The translations under genes were made by a program, and so were the position numbers. From assembly GCA_030706285.1 (NCBI GenBank), contig JAUZOU010000050.1, positions 1-12,281 on the forward strand: DNA of 12,281 nucleotides, read 5' to 3'. Positions 1-8,086 of this stretch are shown here, piece after piece. Within the stretch, counting starts at the first letter, position 1. The number at the start of each line of letters is the position of its first letter. A model generated the notes under the pieces. It was not told the DNA's origin, searched no databases, and saw only the letters and a program-made list of their open reading frames with translations. Source of the stretch: Bacteroidota bacterium. GTDB lineage: Bacteria; Bacteroidota; Bacteroidia; Bacteroidales; UBA1402.

Positions 1-653
1 AGCAAGTTGAAGGCCCGGTAGTTCATGGAAGGAACGGTCCATGGCAGCGTTTTTCCCCCGAGTTTGTACAAGACAGCCAGTTCCCTGTCGGCAATGGTCG
101 TAAATTGGGTATTGAAATCAGCATCAGCGTTTGGGTACAGACTGTACAACTGATAAAAAAACACATTGGGCATAAGTTCATACCACCAGTCATTGCCGGT
201 CGAAGAGGCGTAATCGTTCAAATAGACGTTCTGTCCATTTTTCAGGTTGAAAAAGTTCTTGAGTTTAACCACCCAGTTTGTGTTCAGCTGACCGGATTTA
301 TCAATTCCGACAAGTGTCGCACCGATGATGGCAGGCATGACATTTATGGCTTCGGCAACGTTACCGTGGTCTGATGATCCTACATAGGAATCCATCAGAA
401 TGGGATTCACTGCCGGATAATTGATACCTTTTACCGGACTGATGGTGGCCATGGGCAAATAGGTACCGGTACGGCTGGTGTCAAAGACGAAGGCATCGTA
501 GTTTCGCGCCACTTGCTTCCAGTCTCGCATCAGATATGGTGACGGTTTATCCGGCATCAGTTCGATTCTTGGAATTGACCTTTGCTGAGCACGAATGAAC
601 GTTAAACTGCCCAGCAACAGCATGATCATATGGAGTTTGATCTTTTGTGGCAT
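1..653 (-). CDS. Secreted protein of unassigned helical family, N-terminal part (runs off window)
   Basis: I translated this reading frame directly from the minus strand. It is open for 217 codons and continues past the window edge. The first Met (653) lies 8 bp after the GH13 stop; in-frame Mets at 629 and 623 are alternatives. Residues 1-22 look like a signal peptidase I signal (hydrophobic MIMLLLGSLTFI, then RAQ), so the protein is probably periplasmic and soluble. It is clearly a paralogue of the 575-residue lipoprotein at 8087-9814. Shared features in the same order are a MPxxPxPY element (33-40), DWKQ (44-47), a DH pair (95-96), a GIDK block (116-119) and DWWYELMPNVFFY (155-167). I cannot name the family. 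The helix-rich, aromatic-rich character suggests an alpha/alpha-toroid glycoside hydrolase or polysaccharide lyase, which is inference. The real C-terminus and any catalytic residues downstream are outside the window. Confidence 0.85.
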   Translation of the reverse strand, partial: MPQKIKLHMIMLLLGSLTFIRAQQRSIPRIELMPDKPSPYLMRDWKQVARNYDAFVFDTSRTGTYLPMATISPVKGINYPAVNPILMDSYVGSSDHGNVAEAINVMPAIIGATLVGIDKSGQLNTNWVVKLKNFFNLKNGQNVYLNDYASSTGNDWWYELMPNVFFYQLYSLYPNADADFNTQFTTIADRELAVLYKLGGKTLPWTVPSMNYRAFNL

Positions 654-661
654 ATCAACTG

Positions 662-2287
662 TCAGGATTGTTTATAGATTAGATATCCGTTGGTTTTCAA
701 CGACGCCGTACCCATCAGAATTGTCGCGTCTTTAGGCACTGTGATTCGTGCTTTTTTGCCGAAATTGAGGATCACTGTGACTGTTGTTCCATCATAGGAA
801 CGAGCGTACCGGATGAGGTCACCGTGACGTTCCAGCCGGACATAGTCGCCGTACTGGAGGGCTTTCTCCGCATTCCTTATGGCAATCAGTTTCTTGTACG
901 TATTCAGGATGGAATGAGGTTGCTGTTCTTCCAGCCGGACATTCACGACAGGCAGGTCCTCATGAAGCTTGATCCAGGGCTTTCCGGCAGTAAATCCACC
1001 ATTGACGCTATTATCCCATTGCATCGGGCTTCTTGATTTATCCCGGTTGTGTTCGTTCCCCCATTTCAAGGCTTCTTCCGGTGATTTTCCGTCTTTGATG
1101 GCCAGGTTATAGAATGTTTTTCCCTGAATGTCGGCTATTTCATCGTATGTTTTTGCTTCGATGTTTTCCATGCCGATTTCTTCGCCGTAATAAACAAAGG
1201 GCACCCCTTTTGCCGTCAGAATGAGTGCCGCCAATGCTTCCGCTCTTTCAGGATTGCCATCTGCCATTCTGTTCATTAGCCGGGGATTGTCATGACTGCC
1301 GAAGAAAAGGGTGGGGTAACCGGTCATTGTTTGATTCATATGCTGTAGCTCGTTGAAGATGCGCTCAACTGAAAAATGAGGCATGCTGCCGAAATTGAAG
1401 TTGAAGACCACATCCATCAGCTGAGGTGACTGGTATTGGCTAAGTACTTCAATCTTGTCGCTGCTGATTTCGCCTACTTCAAACTTGTCCGGATAGTCAT
1501 TAATGGTTTTCTTCAGCAGGCTCATCATCTTTTTGACGCCGGATTGATTTTCATCGTACAGGTGTTTTTGTAGGCCGTTTACCATGGGATTGTCAGGCAG
1601 GAGGGTATCGGTTTTCAGGTTGTTGATGACGTCGAACCGGAATCCGTCAATGCCTTTGTCAAGCCAGTAACGCAATACCTGTCTGACTTCATCCACGACT
1701 TTCGGATTCGACCAGTTCAGGTCAGCCATGCGGACGGCAAACTGATGTAAATAATATTGCCCGGTCAGGGAATCCAACGCCCAGGCGCCACCGCCGAAAT
1801 ACGATTCCCAGTTGTTGGGCTTGTCCCGCCAGATGTAATAATCCCGGTACGGATTGTCTTTCGATTTCCTGGATTCCTGAAACCAATGGTTGTCGGTCGA
1901 TGTATGATTGACTACCATATCCATGATGACGTGGATGCCTCTCCGGTGTGCTTCATCCAAAAAATGCTGAAAATCCTTCATGGTGCCATAGACCGGATCA
2001 ATCTGATAATAATCGGCTACGTCATACCCGTTGTCAACTTTGGGCGATTTCAGAAACGGCGTCAGCCAGATGCCTTTGATACCCAGTGATTGCAGGTAGT
2101 CCAGTCTGGAAGTCATTCCGGTAAAATCGCTGTAGCCATCACCATTACTATCCTGAAAAGAGGGCATGTAAATCTGATAGAAGACGGCTTCTTTCCACCA
2201 TGTCTGTTGGGTGGCTGATCGAACAGGCCAGACTGTCAATATCATGATGACCAGAAATAATAAACTGTTGTATGAAGGTTGTCGCAT
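662..2287 (-). CDS. Secreted GH13 alpha-glucosidase (oligo-1,6-glucosidase-like)
   Basis: This is a 541-residue alpha-amylase superfamily enzyme with a signal peptide (about residues 1-25, ending VRSA) and no lipobox, so it is probably periplasmic. The GH13 regions are all visible: region I DMVVNH (123-128), region II GFRFD with nucleophile Asp219, region III EVGE with general acid Glu273, and region IV SHDNPR with Asp333. A calcium-type loop DSNGDGYSD lies at 46-54. The stretch MADLNW (187-192) resembles the QPDLN signature of oligo-1,6-glucosidase-type enzymes rather than the MPKLN of neopullulanases. SPMQWD (about 420-425) and a C-terminal beta-domain (about 460-541) fit an exo-acting alpha-glucosidase. 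Val220 follows the nucleophile; in characterised relatives Val there goes with alpha-1,6 activity and Ala or Thr with alpha-1,4 activity. The family call is secure; the linkage is inference. The gene follows an intra-operon hairpin and precedes the unassigned paralogue by 8 bp. Confidence 0.95.
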   Translation of the reverse strand: MRQPSYNSLLFLVIMILTVWPVRSATQQTWWKEAVFYQIYMPSFQDSNGDGYSDFTGMTSRLDYLQSLGIKGIWLTPFLKSPKVDNGYDVADYYQIDPVYGTMKDFQHFLDEAHRRGIHVIMDMVVNHTSTDNHWFQESRKSKDNPYRDYYIWRDKPNNWESYFGGGAWALDSLTGQYYLHQFAVRMADLNWSNPKVVDEVRQVLRYWLDKGIDGFRFDVINNLKTDTLLPDNPMVNGLQKHLYDENQSGVKKMMSLLKKTINDYPDKFEVGEISSDKIEVLSQYQSPQLMDVVFNFNFGSMPHFSVERIFNELQHMNQTMTGYPTLFFGSHDNPRLMNRMADGNPERAEALAALILTAKGVPFVYYGEEIGMENIEAKTYDEIADIQGKTFYNLAIKDGKSPEEALKWGNEHNRDKSRSPMQWDNSVNGGFTAGKPWIKLHEDLPVVNVRLEEQQPHSILNTYKKLIAIRNAEKALQYGDYVRLERHGDLIRYARSYDGTTVTVILNFGKKARITVPKDATILMGTASLKTNGYLIYKQS

Positions 2288-2316
2288 AGGGCCAGTCGTA
2301 TTAAAGACATTGTTTT

Positions 2317-2362
2317 CTTAAGAAAGAGAGGGACTTGGCTTATTAACAAGACCAAGTCCCTC
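2317..2362 (-). terminator. Intra-operon hairpin with U-rich tail (terminator or attenuator)
   Basis: Two perfect 11-base complementary arms lie at 2328-2338 and 2352-2362 (GAGGGACTTGG and CCAAGTCCCTC on the plus strand), separated by a 13-base loop. Read on the minus strand, the stem is followed at once by TCTTTCTTAAG, a U-rich tail. It sits in the 143-bp gap (2288-2430) between the LamG gene and GH13. The likely role is partial termination or 3'-end protection, giving more SusC/SusD/LamG transcript than enzyme transcript. The tail is interrupted by two C residues, so read-through is plausible. The rest of this gap (2363-2430) shows nothing I can support. Confidence 0.75.
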
Positions 2363-2430
2363 CCGGAATGGTATAACTGACTGATCGATTCTTAAAAATA
2401 CGTCAATCGAATCATTCTGTTCATCTGTGG

Positions 2431-3492
2431 CTATTTCTCGTCGTTGTATAGTTTGGCTGCTTGTCCATCTGTCAAAGCGATGTTGTAGACTTTCAGTTCA
2501 TCCATTGAACCGATGAAACCATCCCAACCGGCTGGAGTCCTGGCCCATTCCCATGTCCATGTATTGGCTTCTGCATATGTGGTGCAAGCTCCAATCATCA
2601 GTGGCAGTGTGGTGGCATAGTCTTTCAGCGTTCCAGTGAAATTCGGCTTGGTTGCAGTCGTCCATTCCATTGTTTTTAAACCGTTTACATAGAAGGTCAG
2701 CTTGCCGCTGGTCAGGTTCATGCTGACAACCAAATGTGTCCATTGCTTGTTCGGTGCGGAATAATCAGACTGGTTGTCTGCATCCGTACCCCCTGCGGTC
2801 GTGCTAGTCGTAAAGAATGGTTTATTCTGTTCCTGAAGTTGGAATTTCCAGGTGTTCCAGTAATTAAATGACATAATGTAGTTTCCGGCTCTGGTTGAAT
2901 CCGGTTTTACCCAAACGGCGATGGACAATTGATTGCCCAACAGATCGCTCTTGGTGTAATTGCTGATTTCAAGATGTGAACCATTACTGAAATACATGGC
3001 TTTACCAACCTTACCGGTTACAAAAGTAGGTAAGTTGGTGGCCGTACCGAAGATTTCAGACGGACCTTTTTTCAGGACTGCTGTCCATTTTTTACCTGTT
3101 GTGGTCAATTGAGTGCCGGTGCCTTCATCAAAACTCAAGCCCATGATCAGAGCAGATGATGGAATAGCTCCGTACGCGGCAGCGAGGAAGGTTTCCCTGG
3201 CAGCCCTTAGCTGTACAACTAAGTTGTCAACGGCCGTTTGTGAAATAGACGTGTTAAGAATGGCTGTTTTGGCCGTCGCCAATGTTGTCTGGAAAGTCGT
3301 GATGGCAGATTGAGGATAATCGGCCGTTGTTGCTCCGTTCAGTAATGTCTGACAGGAATCAATCAACGCAACGAGTGCTGTTGTATCGGCTTTCTTGGTT
3401 TCATCATCCTTGCTACAAGAAGTGAAGGTACAAGCAAACAGACTCAGCATGATACAGGCAATGAATGCCTTTCTGTAAAGTGATGTTTTCAT
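2431..3492 (-). CDS. Surface lipoprotein with FIVAR-like region and LamG domain
   Basis: This 353-residue protein has a lipoprotein signal with lipobox FTSC (Cys26). It is followed by SKDDE, which matches the acidic lipoprotein export signal known to send Bacteroidota lipoproteins to the cell surface. Residues about 38-106 form a helical segment with the pattern of FIVAR-type repeats (YPQSAITTFQTTLATAKTAI, then a second helix pair). Residues about 115-350 form a LamG/concanavalin-like beta-sandwich: it starts ALIMGLSFDEGTG, has WTHLVVSMN in the middle, and ends GFIGSMDELKVYNIALT. No hydrolase motif is visible. Its position directly after SusD matches the place of SusE/SusF-type surface glycan-binding proteins, so a glycan-binding role is the best inference. 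It could also be a catalytic jelly roll with unrecognised residues. The domain call is firm and the function moderate. Confidence 0.88.
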   Translation of the reverse strand: MKTSLYRKAFIACIMLSLFACTFTSCSKDDETKKADTTALVALIDSCQTLLNGATTADYPQSAITTFQTTLATAKTAILNTSISQTAVDNLVVQLRAARETFLAAAYGAIPSSALIMGLSFDEGTGTQLTTTGKKWTAVLKKGPSEIFGTATNLPTFVTGKVGKAMYFSNGSHLEISNYTKSDLLGNQLSIAVWVKPDSTRAGNYIMSFNYWNTWKFQLQEQNKPFFTTSTTAGGTDADNQSDYSAPNKQWTHLVVSMNLTSGKLTFYVNGLKTMEWTTATKPNFTGTLKDYATTLPLMIGACTTYAEANTWTWEWARTPAGWDGFIGSMDELKVYNIALTDGQAAKLYNDEK

Positions 3493-3547
3493 GATTTGTT
3501 TTAATTAATGTTTAATGAAATAAATGATTATTGAATAACTGGAAATG
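3493..3547 (-). other. AT-rich leader between SusD and LamG genes
   Basis: This 55-bp spacer is strongly AT-rich, with runs such as TTAATTAAAACAAAT just before the LamG start codon on the minus strand. No hairpin, terminator or convincing Bacteroidota promoter (TTTG plus TAnnTTTG) is visible. The A/T-rich stretch just upstream of the start resembles translation leaders in this phylum, which commonly do without a Shine-Dalgarno sequence. Its role is inferred from position only. Confidence 0.3.
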
Positions 3548-4972
3548 TTAAAGTGCTTTATTGGCATCGAGTTCTTCTTGGGGAAGTGGGAAGTAGAAGC
3601 GGGGCTCCGTCCATTTGAAATCGCTTCCCAATGCTGTTTCTGCTGCTTCTTTGCCCCACCTCATCAAATCAAAGAATCGATGGAATTCAAATCCGAGTTC
3701 TTTGCGACGTTCGTTCCGGATGACGGCTCTCAAGGTTACCTGAGTAGATGCCGTGGTAGGGGCTAGACCAGCTCTTTTCCTGACCTGATTCAGCGGAACC
3801 GCTGCTTTGGCAACGGCATCTGTTCCTCCAAGTTCATTGATGGCTTCCGCCTTCATCAGTAAAATGTCGGCATAGCGCATATAGTGATAGGGTACGGTTG
3901 ATTGAGCGATTGCCAGGCCTGGAACGGCATCTTCGTCATATTTTCTGACCAGATAGCCGGTAGCTTCAGACCAAGAGGACGAAAAGGTCGTCTTGTTGAA
4001 CCATGGTTTCCCGTCACGACCAATGGAAGCGTCCAATCGTGGATCGTCCGCACCGGTCGTGTCTTTTTCCGTAAATGCATCGACATAGCTTTGCGTCGGA
4101 GCGTCAAAATAATAACCTCCTTCGGTTGACGGAGCGAACCAGACTGTCATGAGATTGCCAAGCGAGGCTTTCGTATCATTGACATACCGGATTCCGAAGA
4201 TAATCTCCGAACTGTCTTCAGCTCCGGCTTTGAACAAGTCGGCATAGTTTCCGGCCAAACGATATTGCTTCAGCGATTCAAGTGCGTTAATGTTAGTCAG
4301 GCACTCGGCATACTTTTGCTGATACAGGTCAGCTTTGGCCAACAATCCATAGGCGGCACCTTTCGTAACGCGGCCTTTTTCGCTCGAATAGGAGGCAGGC
4401 AAGACGGCAATGGCCTCAGTCAGGTCTTTTTCGATCTGGGTATAAATGGCACTAACCTCACTCAGCCCTACATTGATGTTGGCTTGTGTTGTTTGTGGCA
4501 GCAATTTCAAAGGCACTTTTCCGAAGACATTGACTAAGTTGAAGTAAGAGAATGCCCGTAAAAATTTGGCTTCACCTACCAAGCGGTCGCGCAGGGTTGC
4601 GTCTATGCTCATGGATGGCACGTAGGCGATGACGTTGTTGGCTCTGGAAATGGTTTCATAGGTGTCTTGCCAGAAGGTACTGATAACGCCGTTGTCCGAG
4701 GAGGCTGTGAAATCATTGATAAAGTTGATGTCTCCCTGGTCGCCGGCATTCCCTCCTTTGACCGCATCGTCTGAGGCAACGTCACCAAATACCCACAGCT
4801 TAATGCTATAAAGAGAATTGTAAATGCCATTGACGGCCTGAGTCGCTGCTTCTTCCGTCGTATAGTAATTTTCAGCTGAATATTGACCTTTAAGCTTTTC
4901 GTCCAGAAAGCCGCTGCAGGAACTCAACAATCCCAGTAAGGTCAGGCTTAGTATAATGTCATATTTTTTCAT
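3548..4972 (-). CDS. susD-like: SusD/RagB family outer-membrane nutrient-binding lipoprotein
   Basis: This is the surface lid and glycan-binding partner of the adjacent SusC transporter. With the start at 4972 it reads MKKYDIILSLTLLGLLSSC, a normal-length lipoprotein signal with its Cys at residue 19. An in-frame ATG at 4984, 1 bp after the SusC stop, would add only MNGI. The N-terminal half shows the SusD helical pattern (NYYTTEEAATQAVNGIYNSL near the start, then RANNVIAYVP and AKFLRAFSYFNLVNVFGKVPL). The C-terminal half shows the equally typical YMRYADILLMKAEAINELGG, NQVRKRAGL, IRNERRKELGFEFHRFFDL and MRWGK. The protein stops soon after FPLPQEELDANKAL, slightly earlier than many homologues, which continue to a NPGY-like end. 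The family is certain; the glycan it binds is unknown. Confidence 0.96.
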   Translation of the reverse strand: MKKYDIILSLTLLGLLSSCSGFLDEKLKGQYSAENYYTTEEAATQAVNGIYNSLYSIKLWVFGDVASDDAVKGGNAGDQGDINFINDFTASSDNGVISTFWQDTYETISRANNVIAYVPSMSIDATLRDRLVGEAKFLRAFSYFNLVNVFGKVPLKLLPQTTQANINVGLSEVSAIYTQIEKDLTEAIAVLPASYSSEKGRVTKGAAYGLLAKADLYQQKYAECLTNINALESLKQYRLAGNYADLFKAGAEDSSEIIFGIRYVNDTKASLGNLMTVWFAPSTEGGYYFDAPTQSYVDAFTEKDTTGADDPRLDASIGRDGKPWFNKTTFSSSWSEATGYLVRKYDEDAVPGLAIAQSTVPYHYMRYADILLMKAEAINELGGTDAVAKAAVPLNQVRKRAGLAPTTASTQVTLRAVIRNERRKELGFEFHRFFDLMRWGKEAAETALGSDFKWTEPRFYFPLPQEELDANKAL

Positions 4973-4985
4973 GATACCGTTCATT

Positions 4986-7900
4986 TTATAAAGTGATGTT
5001 TACTCCAAAGGTGTAGCTTTTGGCGACCGGGTATGTGCCCCAGTCTATGCCGTTGGCTGCATCGCCTTCACTGGCAGAATTGGTGCTGACTGTCATTTCC
5101 GGATCCAATCCTGAATACTTGGTCAATGTGAGCAGGTTGGTTGCTGACAGGTATAACCGGATGTTCTGGATGTGCAGGTTTTTGACGTTCGGCACATTGT
5201 AACCTAATTGAATGTTTTTCAACCGGAGGTAGGAGCCATCTTCCAAAAATCTGGAGGATGCTCTGACATTGTTCGGTTTGGCTGACCAGGACGCCCGGGG
5301 TTGGGTATTGGAGGTGCCCTCTCCGGTCCAGTGCTCTTTATAATACCGCTCGGTTACATTAAATCCGCGGTAAAATCCCTCGATGTCGTGGTTGACCTGA
5401 GAATAGATTTTCTGGCCGAAAGCACCTTGGAAGAATAATGTCAGGTCAAATCCTTTGTAATTGCCGGACAGATTGATACCTGTCGTGAATTTCGGGATTG
5501 CACTGCCCATGAAGGTACGGTCCTTTGAATCAATCACATTGTCGCCGTTTATATCTGCATACTTGACGTCGCCTGCTGCGACATCGGTGCCCTGATAGGC
5601 TGATGTCAGTACATCTTCGTTATTCTGGAAAATACCAGCCATCTTATACACATAGAAGGATCCGATCGGGTGTCCGACTTCAGTCAGTGTGGCATTTACA
5701 CCTGTGTCAATCCGTCCTCCCGGCAGCGGTGCATCCAGCTTTTTGACTTCGTTGTACAGATAGCCGCCGTTCATGGTGATGTCAAACCCGCCGTCTTTGT
5801 ATTTTTTCCGGTAGAACAACTCCAGGTCGACACCTGTGTTCAGTACATTTCCGCTATTGATCCATGGTTTCGAGGCATATCCGATGGAAGTCGGCATCGG
5901 TGCTTTCACCAACATATCGCTCGTCAGTTTGTAGTAATAATCGAGTGAAAAGCCGTAGCTGCCATTCATAAAGTCCATATCAACTCCTGCATTGAACTGA
6001 TGGTTCGTTTCCCATTTCAGGTCGGTATTTCCAAGATCCGATTGAACATAACCTTGGTAGCTTTTTCCACCGAACGTGTAATAATAATTCGGTGAATACT
6101 TGTCAGCATAGGCATACAACCCGATATTCTGATTTCCTATGGCTCCGTATCCGGCACGGAGTTTTAACTTGCTGATGTTTTCATAGGCTTGCATGAACTC
6201 TTCAGAATCGATGTTCCAACCAGCTGAAACGGAATAGAAGGTACCCCATCTGTTGCCTTCGGAGAACCTCGAAGAACCGTCCCGGCGGATAATGCCGGAC
6301 AGATAATATTTCTGGGCGTAGTTGTAATTAACAGTGGCAAAGGCCGATAATAGTTCAGATCCATACTCGGATTGACTGAAGCTTTTCTTTGCGTTTTCGC
6401 TTCCAAGACCAATGTAGATAAAATCAGGATCAGTGTTGTAAAATTCACTGTCGCTGGCTCCCAAATTGTACCCGGCTGCACGGACGGCCTCGACGCCGAT
6501 CATGGAATTCAGGTTATGGATGTCATTCAACTTGAGACTGTGGTTCAATGTACTGTTCACTGTCCAACTGTAATCGGTTGAATTGGCTACATCAAGACTG
6601 TTTGTGCTGTTGATCCTGTTTTGTGATCCCCAGGTTTTGTTGTATACACGGGATATCAGGTTTTTGTAATCGATTCCGGCTGTCGTTTTGAGAAACAGGT
6701 TTTCCGGAAATTTCAGGATCATGTTACCTGTAACAAGTAAGGTCTTGATCTTTTGTGTATTATCTGTATTCTCACACAATCCTTCCGGACTATACCCATC
6801 TCCGAAGAACGAATTGTAATATTGATTTCCGTAATAGTCGGATGGTAGGTCCACAAACTGACCTTGGTTAGTGTAGACTGGAATGGCCGGTGATCTGAAC
6901 AAGGCATATCTGACAACACTTCCGCCTTCACTCACATAACCATCACCGGAGCTGGATACCTTTCGGGTCGAAGAGAAACTGCCACTGGCATTCAATCCAA
7001 GGTGCAACCAGCTTTTAACATCGGAACTGATGTTTGAGCGCAGACTAAACCGTTCGTAATTTGTATGCTTGATGATACCATCCTGGTTGTAATAGGAACC
7101 GCCGATCAGGTATTGTGTTTTGTCGTTGCCACCGCTGACAGTTAGTTCATGTGATTGAAGCGGCGCAGTTTGGAAAATTTCTTCCAGGTGGTTTACATTC
7201 GGAAAATTCTTGACGTAATCGCCTTCGATCAAAGCTCTTGGTGATTTTGCTTTATCAGCGGTCGCGGCTTCGTTGTACAGTTGAATGTATTGTTCTGTCG
7301 TCGCCATAGGCGTTAAATGCCCGTGTGTCTGGACGCCATACTGACCGCTGTAGGTTACTTTAGAGTCACCGACCTTCCCGGTTTTGGTTGTGATCAGTAC
7401 GACTCCGTTGTTGGCTCGGGAACCGTAAACAGCTGCCGACGAGGCATCTTTCAGCACGGAAATATTATCGATCTCATCGGGCGACAGATTATTGAGAGCC
7501 CCTTCCACCGGAATGCCGTCCACGATATACAACGGTTCATTGCTTGAGTTGATTGAACCGACTCCGCGGATACGTACCGAAATAGTTGAACCTGGCGCTC
7601 CGGTCTGCGTGGTTACCTGTACGCCTGCAACACGTCCCTGTAGCGCCAGTTGCGTTGAAGCCACAGGCAATCTGGTGATGTCAGAACTGCTAACTTTACT
7701 GACAGCTCCCAGAATATCCCGTTTTTTCTGGACGCTGTATCCGACAACAACCACTTCGTCAAGTGCCTGTTTGTCAGGCATCATCTTGATGGTCAGATTG
7801 GTGGAGGCTGCTTTCACGACAAATTCCTGTGGTTTGTAGCCGATATACGAAAATTTGAGCACTCCGTTTAACGGCGCCGTGATTGAAAAAGCGCCGGAAG

Positions 7901-8066
7901 CATCAGTGACGGTTCCTGTTGTGGTTCCTGTTGCGGATACGGTCAGTCCGATGAGCGGTTCGTTTGTCTCCCCATCTTTGACGGTACCTGTTACCCGGAC
8001 CGTGTTTTGGGCCTGGACTGCAAGTCCAAACAGGCAAAGGCAAAGTAATACTAGTGTTCGTTTCAT
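4986..8066 (-). CDS. susC-like: SusC/RagA family TonB-dependent outer-membrane transporter
   Basis: This imports oligosaccharides across the outer membrane with TonB energy, in complex with SusD. From the start at 8066 the protein is 1026 residues and begins with a clean signal peptide, MKRTLVLLCLCLFGLAVQAQ. An in-frame ATG at 8090 overlaps the upstream stop as ATGA and would add eight residues, so the start is not fully settled. Next come a carboxypeptidase-regulatory-like beta-domain (about 23-98, GTVKDGETNEPLIGLTV to FSYIGYKPQEF), the TonB box DEVVVVGYS (about 103-111) and a plug domain with RIRGVGSIN, PLYIVDGIP and LKDASSAAVYGSRA. A 22-strand-type barrel follows, ending in YTFGVNITL. No STN domain precedes the plug, so direct signalling to an anti-sigma factor is unlikely. 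It is followed by SusD with almost no gap. Confidence 0.97.
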   Translation of the reverse strand: MKRTLVLLCLCLFGLAVQAQNTVRVTGTVKDGETNEPLIGLTVSATGTTTGTVTDASGAFSITAPLNGVLKFSYIGYKPQEFVVKAASTNLTIKMMPDKQALDEVVVVGYSVQKKRDILGAVSKVSSSDITRLPVASTQLALQGRVAGVQVTTQTGAPGSTISVRIRGVGSINSSNEPLYIVDGIPVEGALNNLSPDEIDNISVLKDASSAAVYGSRANNGVVLITTKTGKVGDSKVTYSGQYGVQTHGHLTPMATTEQYIQLYNEAATADKAKSPRALIEGDYVKNFPNVNHLEEIFQTAPLQSHELTVSGGNDKTQYLIGGSYYNQDGIIKHTNYERFSLRSNISSDVKSWLHLGLNASGSFSSTRKVSSSGDGYVSEGGSVVRYALFRSPAIPVYTNQGQFVDLPSDYYGNQYYNSFFGDGYSPEGLCENTDNTQKIKTLLVTGNMILKFPENLFLKTTAGIDYKNLISRVYNKTWGSQNRINSTNSLDVANSTDYSWTVNSTLNHSLKLNDIHNLNSMIGVEAVRAAGYNLGASDSEFYNTDPDFIYIGLGSENAKKSFSQSEYGSELLSAFATVNYNYAQKYYLSGIIRRDGSSRFSEGNRWGTFYSVSAGWNIDSEEFMQAYENISKLKLRAGYGAIGNQNIGLYAYADKYSPNYYYTFGGKSYQGYVQSDLGNTDLKWETNHQFNAGVDMDFMNGSYGFSLDYYYKLTSDMLVKAPMPTSIGYASKPWINSGNVLNTGVDLELFYRKKYKDGGFDITMNGGYLYNEVKKLDAPLPGGRIDTGVNATLTEVGHPIGSFYVYKMAGIFQNNEDVLTSAYQGTDVAAGDVKYADINGDNVIDSKDRTFMGSAIPKFTTGINLSGNYKGFDLTLFFQGAFGQKIYSQVNHDIEGFYRGFNVTERYYKEHWTGEGTSNTQPRASWSAKPNNVRASSRFLEDGSYLRLKNIQLGYNVPNVKNLHIQNIRLYLSATNLLTLTKYSGLDPEMTVSTNSASEGDAANGIDWGTYPVAKSYTFGVNITL

Positions 8067-8086
8067 ATGATCATATTTAGTTAAGG

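Noticed and set aside
105..374. 89-residue plus-strand frame near the window start
   Set aside because: The opposite strand holds a continuous 217-codon frame with a signal peptide and clear similarity to the 575-residue lipoprotein, so the plus-strand frame is a shadow.
2288..2327. Separate promoter for GH13 downstream of the hairpin
   Set aside because: No TAnnTTTG element with an upstream TTTG was found in these 40 bases.
2384..2412. Possible second hairpin (CGATT and AATCG) after the LamG stop
   Set aside because: The arms are only 5 bases, with a long AT-rich loop and no U-tract; this is expected by chance.
3548..4972. SusD ending early as a sign of truncation
   Set aside because: All SusD hallmark blocks are present through the C-terminal FPLPQEELDANKAL region; only the very last tail is short, which is within normal variation.
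7492..7839. 115-residue plus-strand frame opposite the SusC plug region
   Set aside because: It is antisense to the highly conserved plug domain of SusC; its Thr/Pro-rich composition is what a shadow frame there would give.
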